DNA of 64,000 nucleotides from Jatrophihabitans_A lederbergiae (GCF_031845305.1 NZ_JAVREH010000007.1:124001-188000), one strand, 5' to 3'; numbered from the stretch's first letter, positions 53,303-62,261 are shown. The notes: generated by a model not told the origin, from the letters alone. Translations and numbers: made by a program.

Positions 53303-54727
53303 ATGTTCAACAGCTCCGACGAAGTCCTCAACTACATCAAGAACGAGGGTGTCGAGTTCGTCGACATCCGGTTCACCGATCTGCCTGGTGTCCAGCAGCA
53401 CTTCAACGTCCCGGCCTCGAACTTCAACGAGAGCTCCTTCACCGACGGCCAGATGTTCGACGGCTCCTCGATCCGGGGCTTCGCCGCGATCCACAAGTCG
53501 GACCTGAAGCTGATCCCGGACCCGGCGACGGCTTACCTCGACCCGTTCCGCAAGGCCAAGACCCTCAACATCAACCACTCCATCGTCGAGCCTCGGACGG
53601 GTGAGCCGTACGGTCGCGATCCCCGCCAGGTCGCCTCGAAGGCTGAGGAGTACCTCGCCTCGACCGGCATCGCCGATACCGCCTACTTCGGTCCCGAAGC
53701 CGAGTTCTACATCTTCGACGACGTCCGGTACGAGTCCAAGATCAACGGCTCGTCCTACTCCGTCGACTCCGTCGAAGGCTCCTGGAACACCGGCCGCGCC
53801 GAAGAGGGCGGCAACCTGGGCTACAAGACCCGCGTCAAGGGCGGCTACTTCCCGGTGTCGCCGTATGACCACCAGGCCGACATCCGCGACGAGATGAGCA
53901 CCGAGCTCATGAACGTCGGCCTTGAGCTCGAGCGGGCCCACCACGAGGTCGGCACCGCGGGCCAGGCCGAGATCAACTACAAGTTCAACACCCTGACCCA
54001 CGCCGCCGACCAGGTACTGCTGTTCAAGTACATCGTGAAGAACGTGGCGTGGCGCAACGGCAAGACCGCGACGTTCATGCCGAAGCCGCTGTTCGGCGAC
54101 AACGGCTCGGGCATGCACTGCCACCAGTCGCTGTGGAAGGACGGCGAGCCGCTGTTCTACGACGAGACCGGGTACGCCGGCCTGTCCGACATTGCGCGTT
54201 ACTACATCGGCGGCCTGCTGCACCACGCCCCGTCGCTGCTGGCCTTCACCAACCCGACCGTGAACTCCTACCACCGGCTGGTGCCGGGCTACGAGGCTCC
54301 GGTCAACCTCGTCTACAGCGCGGGCAACCGTTCGGCCTGCATCCGGGTGCCCATCACCGGTAGCAACCCGAAGGCCAAGCGCATCGAGTTCCGGGTGCCC
54401 GACCCGTCGGCGAACCCGTACCTCGGCTTCTCGGCCATGCTCATGGCCGGTCTGGACGGCATCCGCAACAAGATCGAGCCGGCCGACCCGATCGACAAGG
54501 ACCTCTACGAGCTGCCGCCGGACGAGGCCGCGGCGATTCCGCAGGTGCCGGGCTCCCTCGGTGAGGTGCTGAACCACCTCGAGGCCGACAACGAGTACCT
54601 GCAGGAGGGCGGCGTCTTCACCTCCGACCTCATCGAGAGCTGGATCGACTACAAGCGCAACAACGAGATCGACCCGGTCCGGCTGCGCCCGCACCCGTAC
54701 GAGTTCGAGTTGTACTACGACATCTGA
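53303..54727 (+). CDS. glnA: glutamine synthetase type I
   Basis: A 474-residue dodecameric enzyme making Gln from Glu, ammonia and ATP. DGSSIRGF, YFGPEAEFYIFD (metal Glu), GSGMHCHQS (ATP/metal His), and the C-terminal KDLYELPPDEAA with Tyr402 in the adenylylation loop are present, so it should be regulated by GlnE. AGAAGGA lies 8 nt before ATG. A GlnR-like operator upstream suggests nitrogen control. Position after DUF4191-RDD matches glnA1 (Rv2220). Confidence 0.96.
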   Translation: MFNSSDEVLNYIKNEGVEFVDIRFTDLPGVQQHFNVPASNFNESSFTDGQMFDGSSIRGFAAIHKSDLKLIPDPATAYLDPFRKAKTLNINHSIVEPRTGEPYGRDPRQVASKAEEYLASTGIADTAYFGPEAEFYIFDDVRYESKINGSSYSVDSVEGSWNTGRAEEGGNLGYKTRVKGGYFPVSPYDHQADIRDEMSTELMNVGLELERAHHEVGTAGQAEINYKFNTLTHAADQVLLFKYIVKNVAWRNGKTATFMPKPLFGDNGSGMHCHQSLWKDGEPLFYDETGYAGLSDIARYYIGGLLHHAPSLLAFTNPTVNSYHRLVPGYEAPVNLVYSAGNRSACIRVPITGSNPKAKRIEFRVPDPSANPYLGFSAMLMAGLDGIRNKIEPADPIDKDLYELPPDEAAAIPQVPGSLGEVLNHLEADNEYLQEGGVFTSDLIESWIDYKRNNEIDPVRLRPHPYEFELYYDI

Positions 54728-54741
54728 GATCTCGTGACTCC

Positions 54742-54786
54742 AAAACAGCCCCTGACCTGCGGTTTTGCAAGGTCGGGTGCCGTTTT
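54742..54786 (+). terminator. hairpin terminator after glnA
   Basis: AAAACAGCCCCTGACCT (54742-54758) pairs with AGGTCGGGTGCCGTTTT (54770-54786) with three mismatches across an 11-nt loop. The 3' arm ends in TTTT. It lies 14 nt after the glnA stop. Confidence 0.65.
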
Positions 54787-54857
54787 CGTCGGCGCAGATC
54801 CGGCCAAATTCCGCAGGGATTCCGCAGGGATTCGGGCTAAGGGCTCAGAACTCTCAG

Positions 54858-55181
54858 ATGACGTTCAACTCGATATCCATCGTCGTCCACTCAGCGACCT
54901 GCGCTAGCGCCCGGCGTTCGGGTTCACCAAACCTGCTGTCCCATGAGGTCGAGGCGCGCCCATCCCACGAAACCTCGGATCGTCGTGGCTACGTCGGACT
55001 CGCCAACGTCCTCGGCGCACGCTCGCAGCATTCAAAGCCGCTTGAACCTCTCGACCGTTTCCAGGCCCATCGTCTCGATTGCCTGAGTGGCGGCCCATTT
55101 CTGTACGACCTGCGTGGTCAGCCAGTTCGTGCCCTCGGCCGTCCGCCAACCAGCTGGACGCGCATGAGCGCAACCTGCCAC
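54858..55181 (-). pseudogene. decayed minus-strand gene of unknown family
   Basis: Three protein-like stretches lie in two minus-strand frames: a 49-codon piece from GTG at 55181 (TNWLTTQVVQKWAATQ, then AIETMGLETVERFKRL, stop at 55032), a 35-codon piece starting one codon later (MLRACAEDVGESDVATTI, then GWARLDLMGQQVW), and a terminal piece in the frame-shifted register (SWDSRFGEPERRALAQV, ending EWTTMDIELNVI, stop at 54858). Taken together they look like one gene broken by stops and shifts. I do not recognise the family. It is divergent from the abiEi antitoxin across a palindromic operator. The rest of the 500-nt gap after glnA shows nothing. Confidence 0.3.
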
Positions 55182-55196
55182 TAATCAGCGACGACA

Positions 55197-55231
55197 CTTG
55201 GAGCGTATCTCCCGAAGAGATACGCTCCAAG
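55197..55231. promoter_or_regulatory. 15-bp palindromic operator of the AbiE system
   Basis: CTTGGAGCGTATCTC (55197-55211) and GAGATACGCTCCAAG (55217-55231) form a perfect inverted repeat with a 5-nt spacer (CCGAA), ending 1 nt before the abiEi ATG. The right arm contains TACGCT (55221-55226), a -10 match 6 nt before the ATG, so the operator and a leaderless promoter overlap. AbiEi antitoxins are known to bind such repeats and repress their own operon. Confidence 0.75.
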
Positions 55232-55232
55232 C

Positions 55233-55967
55233 ATGAAGTCCACTGAAGCGCTGCGCATCCTCGCGGAGCTGACGTCGTTCCAGTGGGGCATGGCGACGTC
55301 GGCTCAAGCCAGCATGCACGGAATCACTCGCCTGGACCTGTCCCGACTCGCCGAAGCCGGGCATCTGACCCGCCTCGCTCACGGCGTCTACATGGACGCT
55401 GGCACCCCTGGTGACGAGTTCGATGATCTGCGCGCCGCATGGCTGAGCACCGAACCCAAGCGGCTCGCCGAAGAGCGCATCCGCGACCTGGCTGGCGGCG
55501 TCGTCGTCGCTGGCGAGTCCGCCACTCGACTCCACAAGATCGGTAACTTCCTCGCCTCCCGCCACGACTTCGTCTCCCCCACGCGTCGCCAGAGTCAGCG
55601 CCGGGAGATCCGCTACCGACAGCGCGCCCTCGACCCACGCGACGTCGCCCTCGTCGAGGGGATGCCGACGATGACGATCGAGCGCACACTCGCCGATCTG
55701 GTCGAGGACCTCAACGATCGGAGCCTCGTCGCCGACGCCCTGCGGGACGCTTCACACAAGCGCATCCTCGACCTCGATCGGCTCCGGAATCTGCTCGCAC
55801 CGCTCGCAGAGCGCAACGGCTTCCGCAAGGGCGACGGTGTGGCACTCCTGAATCGGCTCATCGAGATCGCTGGCATCGACGTCGACTCCCTTGCGCGCCT
55901 TCTCGCCAGGTCGCCGTCATACGGAACGCTCGCCCAGATCGCACGTCAGGTGGCCAACATTGGCTGA
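55233..55967 (+). CDS. abiEi: AbiEi-family antitoxin (type IV toxin-antitoxin)
   Basis: A 244-residue antitoxin. The N-terminal winged-helix region has MATSAQASMHGITRLDLSRL and AHGVYMDAGTP; the C-terminal part includes VVVAGESATRLHKIG, RQSQRREIRYRQR, VEGMPTMTIERTLADLVED and RNGFRKGDGVALLNRLIE. This is the AbiEi_4 architecture: an autorepressing DNA-binding protein that neutralises the AbiEii nucleotidyltransferase toxin. ATG at 55233 sits directly behind the operator and is probably leaderless. The toxin gene downstream is damaged, so the antitoxin appears to be an orphan. Confidence 0.85.
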   Translation: MKSTEALRILAELTSFQWGMATSAQASMHGITRLDLSRLAEAGHLTRLAHGVYMDAGTPGDEFDDLRAAWLSTEPKRLAEERIRDLAGGVVVAGESATRLHKIGNFLASRHDFVSPTRRQSQRREIRYRQRALDPRDVALVEGMPTMTIERTLADLVEDLNDRSLVADALRDASHKRILDLDRLRNLLAPLAERNGFRKGDGVALLNRLIEIAGIDVDSLARLLARSPSYGTLAQIARQVANIG

Positions 55968-56768
55968 GGTGGAGCCTATCCGACCGCCGCCGGCGTTGAA
56001 GCCGCGATCAAGGACGCTGCCAAGAAGGCTGCCGACGCCGACCCGTCGCTGAGCATCAACGAGCGGATCCGGCTGGAGTACTTCAACCGCTTCCTCAGCC
56101 GCGTGTTCTCCGAAGGCGCCGACTCAAAGTGGCTGCTCAAGGGCGGCACCGGCATGCTGGCGCGGCTGCCGTCAACGCGCACGACACTCGACATCGACCT
56201 CTACCGAGACGGCTTCACGCTCGACCAGGCGATCGCCGATTTGCGACGGCTCGCCGACACAGACCTTGGCAGCTTCGAGGCCTTCATCGGCCCACGGAAC
56301 AAGGGATCGCTCAACGTGGACCTGGCGGTCGGTGCAGGACTCACTGCCCCGGTGGTCTGCGCGACCATGCAGACCTACCACGAGCGCCCGTCGAGCCGCG
56401 AAAAGGACCTCGTTGACCTCGTCGTCCTCGCCGTCACTCAGAACGTCGACGGCACTGCTCTCGGGATCGCCATCTCCACCGAGGCGCGTCGCCGCCTGAT
56501 GGAGCCCTTCGATCACTTCGCCGTTCCGAGCGACTGGGGACGTCGATACGCGAAGCTAGCCAAGCCCGTTCCCTACTGCGCCGCCTACTCCACGGTCGAC
56601 CTCGCACGCGACCTCGTCACGCGCTTCATCGACCCATCGCTCGACGGCGGAGCCGCTGGCAAGACATGGACTCCCGAGACGCGGTCCTGGTCTGACTCTG
56701 AACGCGCCGCCGCGCCGGGATTCGAAGTCCCGGCGCGGCGGTGCCTGCGTCGCGATGAGGCGAGTTGA
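55960..56768 (+). pseudogene. degraded AbiEii nucleotidyltransferase toxin gene
   Basis: The remaining body reads in one frame from AYPTAAGVEAAIKDAAK-like codons just after the abiEi stop to EYFNRFLSRVFSEG, KGGTGMLARLPSTRTTLDIDLY (motif I, described by its G-G-T and D-x-D), GSLNVDLAVG, REKDLVDLVVLAV and YAKLAKPVP. The presumed TTG start at 55960 (overlapping the antitoxin stop) is in another frame, and the only in-frame GTG (56103) begins late. Compared with intact homologs (about 290 residues), about 35 codons are missing after GSFEAF and about 40 more before CATMQTY, removing the conserved IADK segment. The product is probably inactive. Confidence 0.65.
56707..56741. terminator. perfect 14-bp hairpin at the end of the AbiE island
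   Basis: CCGCCGCGCCGGGA (56707-56720) and TCCCGGCGCGGCGG (56728-56741) pair perfectly across TTCGAAG. It separates the toxin relic from the converging glycosidase gene and may terminate in both directions. It is inside the nominal toxin frame, which suggests that frame has run past its original stop. Confidence 0.6.
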
Positions 56769-56772
56769 CGGG

Positions 56773-58440
56773 CTAGGACCGCGGGTTGAGCCACGCGTCC
56801 TTGCCTGCCACCCCGAAAGCGGCTATGGCGGTGGGGTCGTTGTCCAGAGCTCCCCAGCTACCGCTGGAGAAGTAGCCGAGTGAAACCAAGGCGGGGAAGT
56901 TCCGGGCTTGGCTCGGGATGGCCTTCAACCAGTCCGCCCGGCGGGGATCGGCGATGCAGCCGTACTCAGCCAGGCCGAGGGGCAGTCGCTTGGCGCTCGT
57001 GTCGACCCGGTCGAGGACCCCGCCCCGGATGGCGTTGTAGAACGGCGCGACGATCTGGCTGAAGCTACGCCAGCTGCTCGCGCTGTGGTTGTAGGGATCC
57101 CACATGATGACGTCGACGTAGCCGGCGCCGGGCCAGAGCTGCTCCAGGGACCAGGTCTTGCTGGCGTCGGTCGCGTACCAGCCCGAGACCGTCCAGGCCC
57201 ACGTCACGTTCGTGACACCCCGAGCGCGGAACCGGTCCACGATGTGGCGGTAGGCCGCTGCGAACTCGGGTCGGGTACCAGCCGCCGCCCGGAGCTTTGC
57301 GGTGCCGCCGACGTCGGGGCGGTCGTCCATCTCGGGGTCGATGTCGACGATGAACTTGTACGGGGCGGCCTTGACCTTGGCCGCCACCGCGTCGAGGTAG
57401 CGGTCGAGCGAGCCGTTGATGACCTGTGGGTAGGTCCACGTCTTCATGCTGTTGCCAAGGCGATCGGTCGAGGACCCCGCCGGTGCCGGCTGCAAGGCCG
57501 AGTCGTAGCCACCGCCGTAGGACGCGAGCTCCCAGCCGACGTGCACGGTCCGGCCCTCGGCAGCCTCCGCGAGCATCGCGGACGTCGGCCACATGTTGTT
57601 GGTGGCGTTGAAGTCCTTGTAATGGTGGATCAGGTCGAACTTGCGTCCGATCTTGCTCTCCATGGGGCGGGGGTCCCCGCCGCCTGATTGGTAGTAGCCG
57701 AACAGCGCGCCGGTGCCCTGCGCCGGCAGCACCCCGGAACTCGTGGTGCTGGGAGGCGGAACTGTCACCGTGAGCGGCACGACGCTGACGTCGTCGACAA
57801 GGAAGGACTGGCCGGGGTCAAGGCCCCAGACGAGCGCGTTCACGTCGATGCTGGCCCCGGTGCGGGTGGCCACCAGGTCCACCGTGATCTGGTGCCAGGC
57901 GGTGTCGGCGGCCCAGTATTCGCCCTGCTTGCTCGATGCCAGCGCGTTGTTGTCGCCGAACTCGAGCAGGCGCAGCACCAGGGAGGTGTTGGGCTGGGCC
58001 GCGCGCAGCCAGGCCGTCGCCCGGTAGGTCTGACCCGCGGTCGTGCTGGGAACGCTGTTCGGCGCGTCGTTCAGGACCGTAGTGGCCGCGGTGGCCGACG
58101 TGTTGGACACCCGAGCGGCGTAGCTGCCGGTGTGCCCGCCCGAGACCCGCGAGAGTGCTGCGGGGGCTGAACCGTCGTCCTTCGGAGTGGCGAGCCAGCC
58201 GCTGGTGCCTGTCTCGAACGTCCCGTTCTGGACATCCTCGACTGCCGAGGCAGTCTGCGCCAGGACGACGACACTGCTGGCGATTACGGCGGTCAGGGAG
58301 GTCAGCACGGCCAGGCCCCGACTAAGGCCCTGGCGCGAGCCTGCCGCGGGCGACGCGGGCCGGCCGGCGTGCCGGTGGGTGCCTCGATCAGCCCGGTGCG
58401 CGGGCCTGTGCACTGCTGCCGTTGGGGCATGACAAAGCAA
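56773..58440 (-). CDS. secreted glycoside hydrolase with CBM4/9-like module and GH26-like catalytic domain
   Basis: About 555 residues. Signal-like helix GLAVLTSLTAVIASSVVVLA ends at TASA. Residues about 90-240 form a carbohydrate-binding jelly roll (VQNGTFETGTSGWL; HTGSYAARVSN; WLRAAQPNTS; FLVDDVSVVPL). The C-terminal barrel has FGYYQSGG, DIDPEMDDRPDVGG (Glu in the GH26 acid/base place), VTWAWTVSGWY and LGLAEYGC (Glu in the nucleophile place). A beta-mannanase-like activity is inferred; similar barrels cut other beta-glycans. I chose TTG at 58440, 7 nt after AGGAGAGG, because a c-di-AMP riboswitch aptamer occupies the sequence before it. GTG at 58413 is possible. Confidence 0.75.
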   Translation of the reverse strand: MLCHAPTAAVHRPAHRADRGTHRHAGRPASPAAGSRQGLSRGLAVLTSLTAVIASSVVVLAQTASAVEDVQNGTFETGTSGWLATPKDDGSAPAALSRVSGGHTGSYAARVSNTSATAATTVLNDAPNSVPSTTAGQTYRATAWLRAAQPNTSLVLRLLEFGDNNALASSKQGEYWAADTAWHQITVDLVATRTGASIDVNALVWGLDPGQSFLVDDVSVVPLTVTVPPPSTTSSGVLPAQGTGALFGYYQSGGGDPRPMESKIGRKFDLIHHYKDFNATNNMWPTSAMLAEAAEGRTVHVGWELASYGGGYDSALQPAPAGSSTDRLGNSMKTWTYPQVINGSLDRYLDAVAAKVKAAPYKFIVDIDPEMDDRPDVGGTAKLRAAAGTRPEFAAAYRHIVDRFRARGVTNVTWAWTVSGWYATDASKTWSLEQLWPGAGYVDVIMWDPYNHSASSWRSFSQIVAPFYNAIRGGVLDRVDTSAKRLPLGLAEYGCIADPRRADWLKAIPSQARNFPALVSLGYFSSGSWGALDNDPTAIAAFGVAGKDAWLNPRS

Positions 58441-58457
58441 GGGGAATCCTCTCCTCA

Positions 58458-58579
58458 CGCCTGCGGGGTGAGCTGTCGGGTTCGGGCGGGAGGTGCCTGG
58501 CCGCAATTCCGCGGCTTCACCCCTAGGTCGCGCGAGCGACCGTCACATTGGTTCCCCCGCTCCTGCCGAGCGATTGGCG
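58458..58579 (-). ncRNA. second cyclic di-AMP riboswitch (ydaO-yuaA class), upstream of the CBM-GH26-like gene
   Basis: Minus-strand landmarks: CGCCAATCGCTCGGCAGG at the 5' end, GGAGCGGGGGAACCAA, GGGGTGAAGCC, and then GCCCGAACCCGACAG and CTCACCCCGCAGGCG. CGCC (58579-58576) can pair with GGCG (58461-58458) to close P1. The 3' core matches that of the ripC leader almost base for base. GTGAGGAGAGG with the ribosome site follows directly, so the aptamer probably controls translation or an overlapping terminator of the hydrolase gene. Confidence 0.85.
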
Positions 58580-58835
58580 AAAGAATGGTCACGAGCGGGG
58601 CAGGACTCGGCGAGCCGCACGGACAGCGCGCCCTTCGGGCGCGGGTTCCCAAACCCTAGGGGTTCCAGTTGCGGGACGGCAAGGGCCCGACCGGCCAACT
58701 GATACAGAAGGCGAGATACTGACACCGAGCGAACTCGCACCGACTGAGGTCACCTCGGGGGTTGCCGCCGTGACCGGTGAGCACGGAGCGCGCCGCATTC
58801 CGCGCTTAGAAACCTCCCGTACCGTCTGGAGTTCG

Positions 58836-61800
58836 ATGGCCGTCCCGACACCGGGCCGGCCGCTGCCGTTCGGAGGTTGTCGCGTGGTGCTCAGAGAGGC
58901 CGGCGCGCGTCCCGCTGAAGCGTCGAGACCGGCGCCTGAGCCACGTCACGTCACCGGCTGGCGCGAGAGTTTCGCGTCCCTGTGTGGACGCGTCATCGTG
59001 CTCGGCGGCTTCTGGTCCCTGGTCAGCCTGATCCTGCGGCCGGTCCGCTGGGTCCGCCGGCTCGACGACGTGTTCGGCCTCGTCAACCTGCCGGTCGGCC
59101 CCAGCCTCTTCTCCGTGGTGCTGCTCTTCGTGGTCGGTGGCGCCGTCCGGCGACGGATCCGGGTATCGCTCTGGCTGCTGCTCGCGTTCCAGGCGCTCGC
59201 CGGCCTGTACCTGCTGGCGGTGCTCGGCCAGATCGTCCTCAATCGCAACGACTCCGGTGACATCAGCGTCTCCGACGCCGTGGAACTGGCTCTCAACGCC
59301 GGCCTGACGATTGCGCTGGTGGTGCTGCTGTACCGCAGCCGGGAAGCGTTCTCGTCCAGGCTGGAGCCGGGCGCGCGCTGGCGGGCATTGGCCGTCCTCG
59401 TCGGCGGCCTGGCCCTCTCGCTCACCGCCTCGCTGGCGTTCACGCTGGCGTTGCCCGGCCACCTTCGCGGGCTGCCGCACAAGCTCGAGTGGGCGGTCCG
59501 GGTTCCGTTCGGCGTCGAGCCGTCCACCACCGAGGTCGGCTGGCACGGCGAGCACGGACATCACTGGATCGCGGCGCTGGCCGGCCTGGTGTCGGCCGCG
59601 GCGCTGATGAGCGCCGCACTGGTCTTCCTGCGGTCCGCCCGGGCCAAGACCTACCTCACCGCGCAGGACGAGCTGGACCTGCGAGGGCTGCTGCTGCACG
59701 CCGGTGACCGGGATTCCCTGGGCTACTTCGCGACCCGCCACGACAAGTCGGTGATCTTCGCTCCCGGGCACACCGCGGCCGTCACCTACCGGGTGCTGGC
59801 CAACGTCAGCCTGGCCAGCGCCGATCCGGTCGGGCCGCCGGCGGCCTGGCCGGCGGCCATCTCGGCCTGGCTGTCCGAGGCTCGCTCGTTCGGCTGGTTT
59901 CCCGCCGTCCTGTCCGCCAGCGAGGACGGCGCCAAGGCCTACGTCGCCGCGGGCCTGAAGGCGTTGCCGATCGGGGACGAGGCGATCATCGAGGTGGACA
60001 CCTTCACCCTCGAGGGCCCCACCATGCAACCGGTCCGGCGGGCCGTCCACCGGGTGCAGCGCGCCGGCTACACGATCACGGTGCACCGGCATGCCGACCT
60101 GAGTCCGGACCAGCTGGCCGAGATCGAGCGCCGGGCCGAGGACTGGCGTGGTGACGACACCGAGCGCGGCTTCTCGATGGCGCTCGGCCGGCTGGGTGCC
60201 GCCGCCGACAGCGACTGCGTGGCGGTGCTCGCCCACGACTGCGAGGGACAGCTGCGCGGCATGCTGTCGATGGTTCCCTGGGGTCGCCGGGGGCTGTCGC
60301 TGGACCTGATGCGCCGGGACCGGACGTCGGAGAACGGCCTGGTCGAGGCCATGGTCGCCAGCCTGGTGAGCGCGGCTCGCGACGACCTCGGTGTGCGGTT
60401 CATCTCGCTCAACTTCGCAATGTTCCGGGGCGTCTTCAGCGCCGCCGAGCGGGTCGGCGCCGGTCCCGTCGTCCGGCTGACCAGCCGGGTGCTGACGTTC
60501 GCGTCCCGGTTCTGGCAGATCGAGAGCCTGTACCGCTCCAACGCCCGCTACCTGCCCCGCTGGACGCCGCGCTATCTGTGTTACGACTCGTCCCTGACCC
60601 TCACCCGGGTCGCCCTGGCCGCAGGCATCGCCGAGGGCTTCTTGCCCGCGCTCGGCGGCAGCCGCGAACGCGACCGCGACGGCGACGTGCTGTACGACGG
60701 CGCCACCCTGCCGTTCGCCGAGGCAGTGGCACGCCAGCGGCTGTCCACCCGCAACGGCGCCCGGCCGCTCCGGCGGCTGAGCCAGCAACAGCGAGTCCGC
60801 CACGCCAAGCTGCAGCGGCTGCGGGACGCCGGCCGTGACCCCTATCCGGTCTCGGTCCCGCGCAGCTGCGAGGTGGCGGAGCTGGTCCGGTGCTTCGCGG
60901 ACCTGGCCCCGGACACCGCGACCGGCCACCGGGCCTCGGTGGTGGGGCGGGTACGGGCGCTGCGCGACTTCGGCGGCCTGACATTCGCGACGCTGCAGGA
61001 CGGCGACGCCGGCATCCAGGCGATGGTCAGCACCAGCGCGCTCGGCGAAAAGGAGCACCGGCTGCTGCGGACCGCGCTGGACCTGGGCGACTACCTCAGC
61101 GTGACGGGCGAGGTGGTGACCTCACGCCGCGGCGAGCTCTCGGTGCTGGTCGACAGCTGGCAGCTCGCGGCGAAGTGCCTGCGCCCGCTGCCGGATGCCC
61201 GCGCCGGCTTCGCCGACCCGGATGCCCGGGTGCGGCGACGCCACGTCGACCTCATCGTCAACCCCGAGGCGATGGACATGCTGGTCAAGCGCAGCGCCGC
61301 CGTCCGAGAGGTTCGCCGGGCCTTCGATCGGCGCGGTTACCTCGAGGTCGAGACGCCGATGCTGCAGTCCATCCACGGCGGCGCGAATGCCCGGCCGTTC
61401 GTCACCCACATCAACGCCTACGACGCGACGCTGTACCTGCGGATCGCACCGGAGCTGTACCTCAAGCGGCTCTGCGTCGGTGGTATGCGGCGGGTGTTCG
61501 AGCTGAACCGGAACTTCCGCAACGAGGGCGCCGACGCCACCCACAATCCGGAATTCACGTCGATCGAGGCGTACCAGGCCTACGCCGATTACCTGGACAT
61601 GCGTGAGCTGACCCGGGAGCTGATCCTGGAGGTGGCCACCGCGGTGCACGGGCGTCCGATGGCGCGCCGACCTCGTCCCGGCAGCGGTTACGACGAGATC
61701 GACCTGTCCGGACCGTGGCGTTCGGTGACGGTGCACGAGGCGGTGTCCCAGGCGTGCGGGACACCGGTGAGCATCGACACCGGCTTCGAGGAGCTCAGCG

Positions 61801-62261
61801 CGCTGTGCCGAACCCATGGCGTCAGCCGTCCGGCCGAGGCGACGCAGGGGCTGCTGGTCACCGCGCTGTACGAGGCGCTGGTGGAGAAGCAGACCACCGA
61901 ACCGACGTTCTACCTGGACTTTCCGATCGAGACGTCGCCCCTGACCCGCGCGCACCGCAGCGACCCCCGGCTGTCCGAGCGGTGGGACCTGGTCGCGTTC
62001 GGTGCGGAGATCGGCACCGCGTACTCAGAGCTGATCGATCCGGTGGACCAGCGCCAGCGGCTCACCGACCAGTCACTGCGAGCCGCCGACGGCGATCCCG
62101 AGGCCATGCAGGTGGACGAGGCATTCCTGTCGGCGCTGGAGTACGCGATGCCGCCGACCGGAGGTCTCGGCATCGGCGTCGACCGGTTGGTCATGATGCT
62201 GGCGGGCGCGTCCATCCGGCAGACCCTGGCATTCCCCTTCGTCCGTCCCGGGGCGCGCTGA
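58836..62261 (+). CDS. lysX: bifunctional lysylphosphatidylglycerol synthase / lysyl-tRNA synthetase (LysX)
   Basis: A 1141-residue fusion. About seven N-terminal helices (VIVLGGFWSLVSLIL, LFSVVLLFVVGGAV and others) precede an MprF-type transferase domain (DRDSLGYFATRHDKSVIF, GFSMALGRLG, FISLNFAMFRG). The C-terminal 480 residues are an OB fold plus class II LysRS (motif 2 FELNRNFRNEG; motif 3 GLGIGVDRLVMML). It lysinylates phosphatidylglycerol using its own Lys-tRNA, giving resistance to cationic peptides. ATG at 58836 has TGGAG 5 nt upstream; the longer frame overlaps the riboswitch region on the other strand. Its 3' end is duplicated just downstream. Confidence 0.92.
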   Translation: MAVPTPGRPLPFGGCRVVLREAGARPAEASRPAPEPRHVTGWRESFASLCGRVIVLGGFWSLVSLILRPVRWVRRLDDVFGLVNLPVGPSLFSVVLLFVVGGAVRRRIRVSLWLLLAFQALAGLYLLAVLGQIVLNRNDSGDISVSDAVELALNAGLTIALVVLLYRSREAFSSRLEPGARWRALAVLVGGLALSLTASLAFTLALPGHLRGLPHKLEWAVRVPFGVEPSTTEVGWHGEHGHHWIAALAGLVSAAALMSAALVFLRSARAKTYLTAQDELDLRGLLLHAGDRDSLGYFATRHDKSVIFAPGHTAAVTYRVLANVSLASADPVGPPAAWPAAISAWLSEARSFGWFPAVLSASEDGAKAYVAAGLKALPIGDEAIIEVDTFTLEGPTMQPVRRAVHRVQRAGYTITVHRHADLSPDQLAEIERRAEDWRGDDTERGFSMALGRLGAAADSDCVAVLAHDCEGQLRGMLSMVPWGRRGLSLDLMRRDRTSENGLVEAMVASLVSAARDDLGVRFISLNFAMFRGVFSAAERVGAGPVVRLTSRVLTFASRFWQIESLYRSNARYLPRWTPRYLCYDSSLTLTRVALAAGIAEGFLPALGGSRERDRDGDVLYDGATLPFAEAVARQRLSTRNGARPLRRLSQQQRVRHAKLQRLRDAGRDPYPVSVPRSCEVAELVRCFADLAPDTATGHRASVVGRVRALRDFGGLTFATLQDGDAGIQAMVSTSALGEKEHRLLRTALDLGDYLSVTGEVVTSRRGELSVLVDSWQLAAKCLRPLPDARAGFADPDARVRRRHVDLIVNPEAMDMLVKRSAAVREVRRAFDRRGYLEVETPMLQSIHGGANARPFVTHINAYDATLYLRIAPELYLKRLCVGGMRRVFELNRNFRNEGADATHNPEFTSIEAYQAYADYLDMRELTRELILEVATAVHGRPMARRPRPGSGYDEIDLSGPWRSVTVHEAVSQACGTPVSIDTGFEELSALCRTHGVSRPAEATQGLLVTALYEALVEKQTTEPTFYLDFPIETSPLTRAHRSDPRLSERWDLVAFGAEIGTAYSELIDPVDQRQRLTDQSLRAADGDPEAMQVDEAFLSALEYAMPPTGGLGIGVDRLVMMLAGASIRQTLAFPFVRPGAR

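Noticed and set aside
56707..56741. tRNA T-arm (GGGATTCGAAGTCCC)
   Set aside because: The loop ends in G where a pyrimidine is needed, the stem is 14 bp rather than 5, and no D- or anticodon arm can be found upstream.
58548..58835. Longer lysX start (96 extra residues)
   Set aside because: The segment overlaps the c-di-AMP aptamer region on the opposite strand and has no membrane or catalytic content; ATG at 58836 has a better ribosome site.
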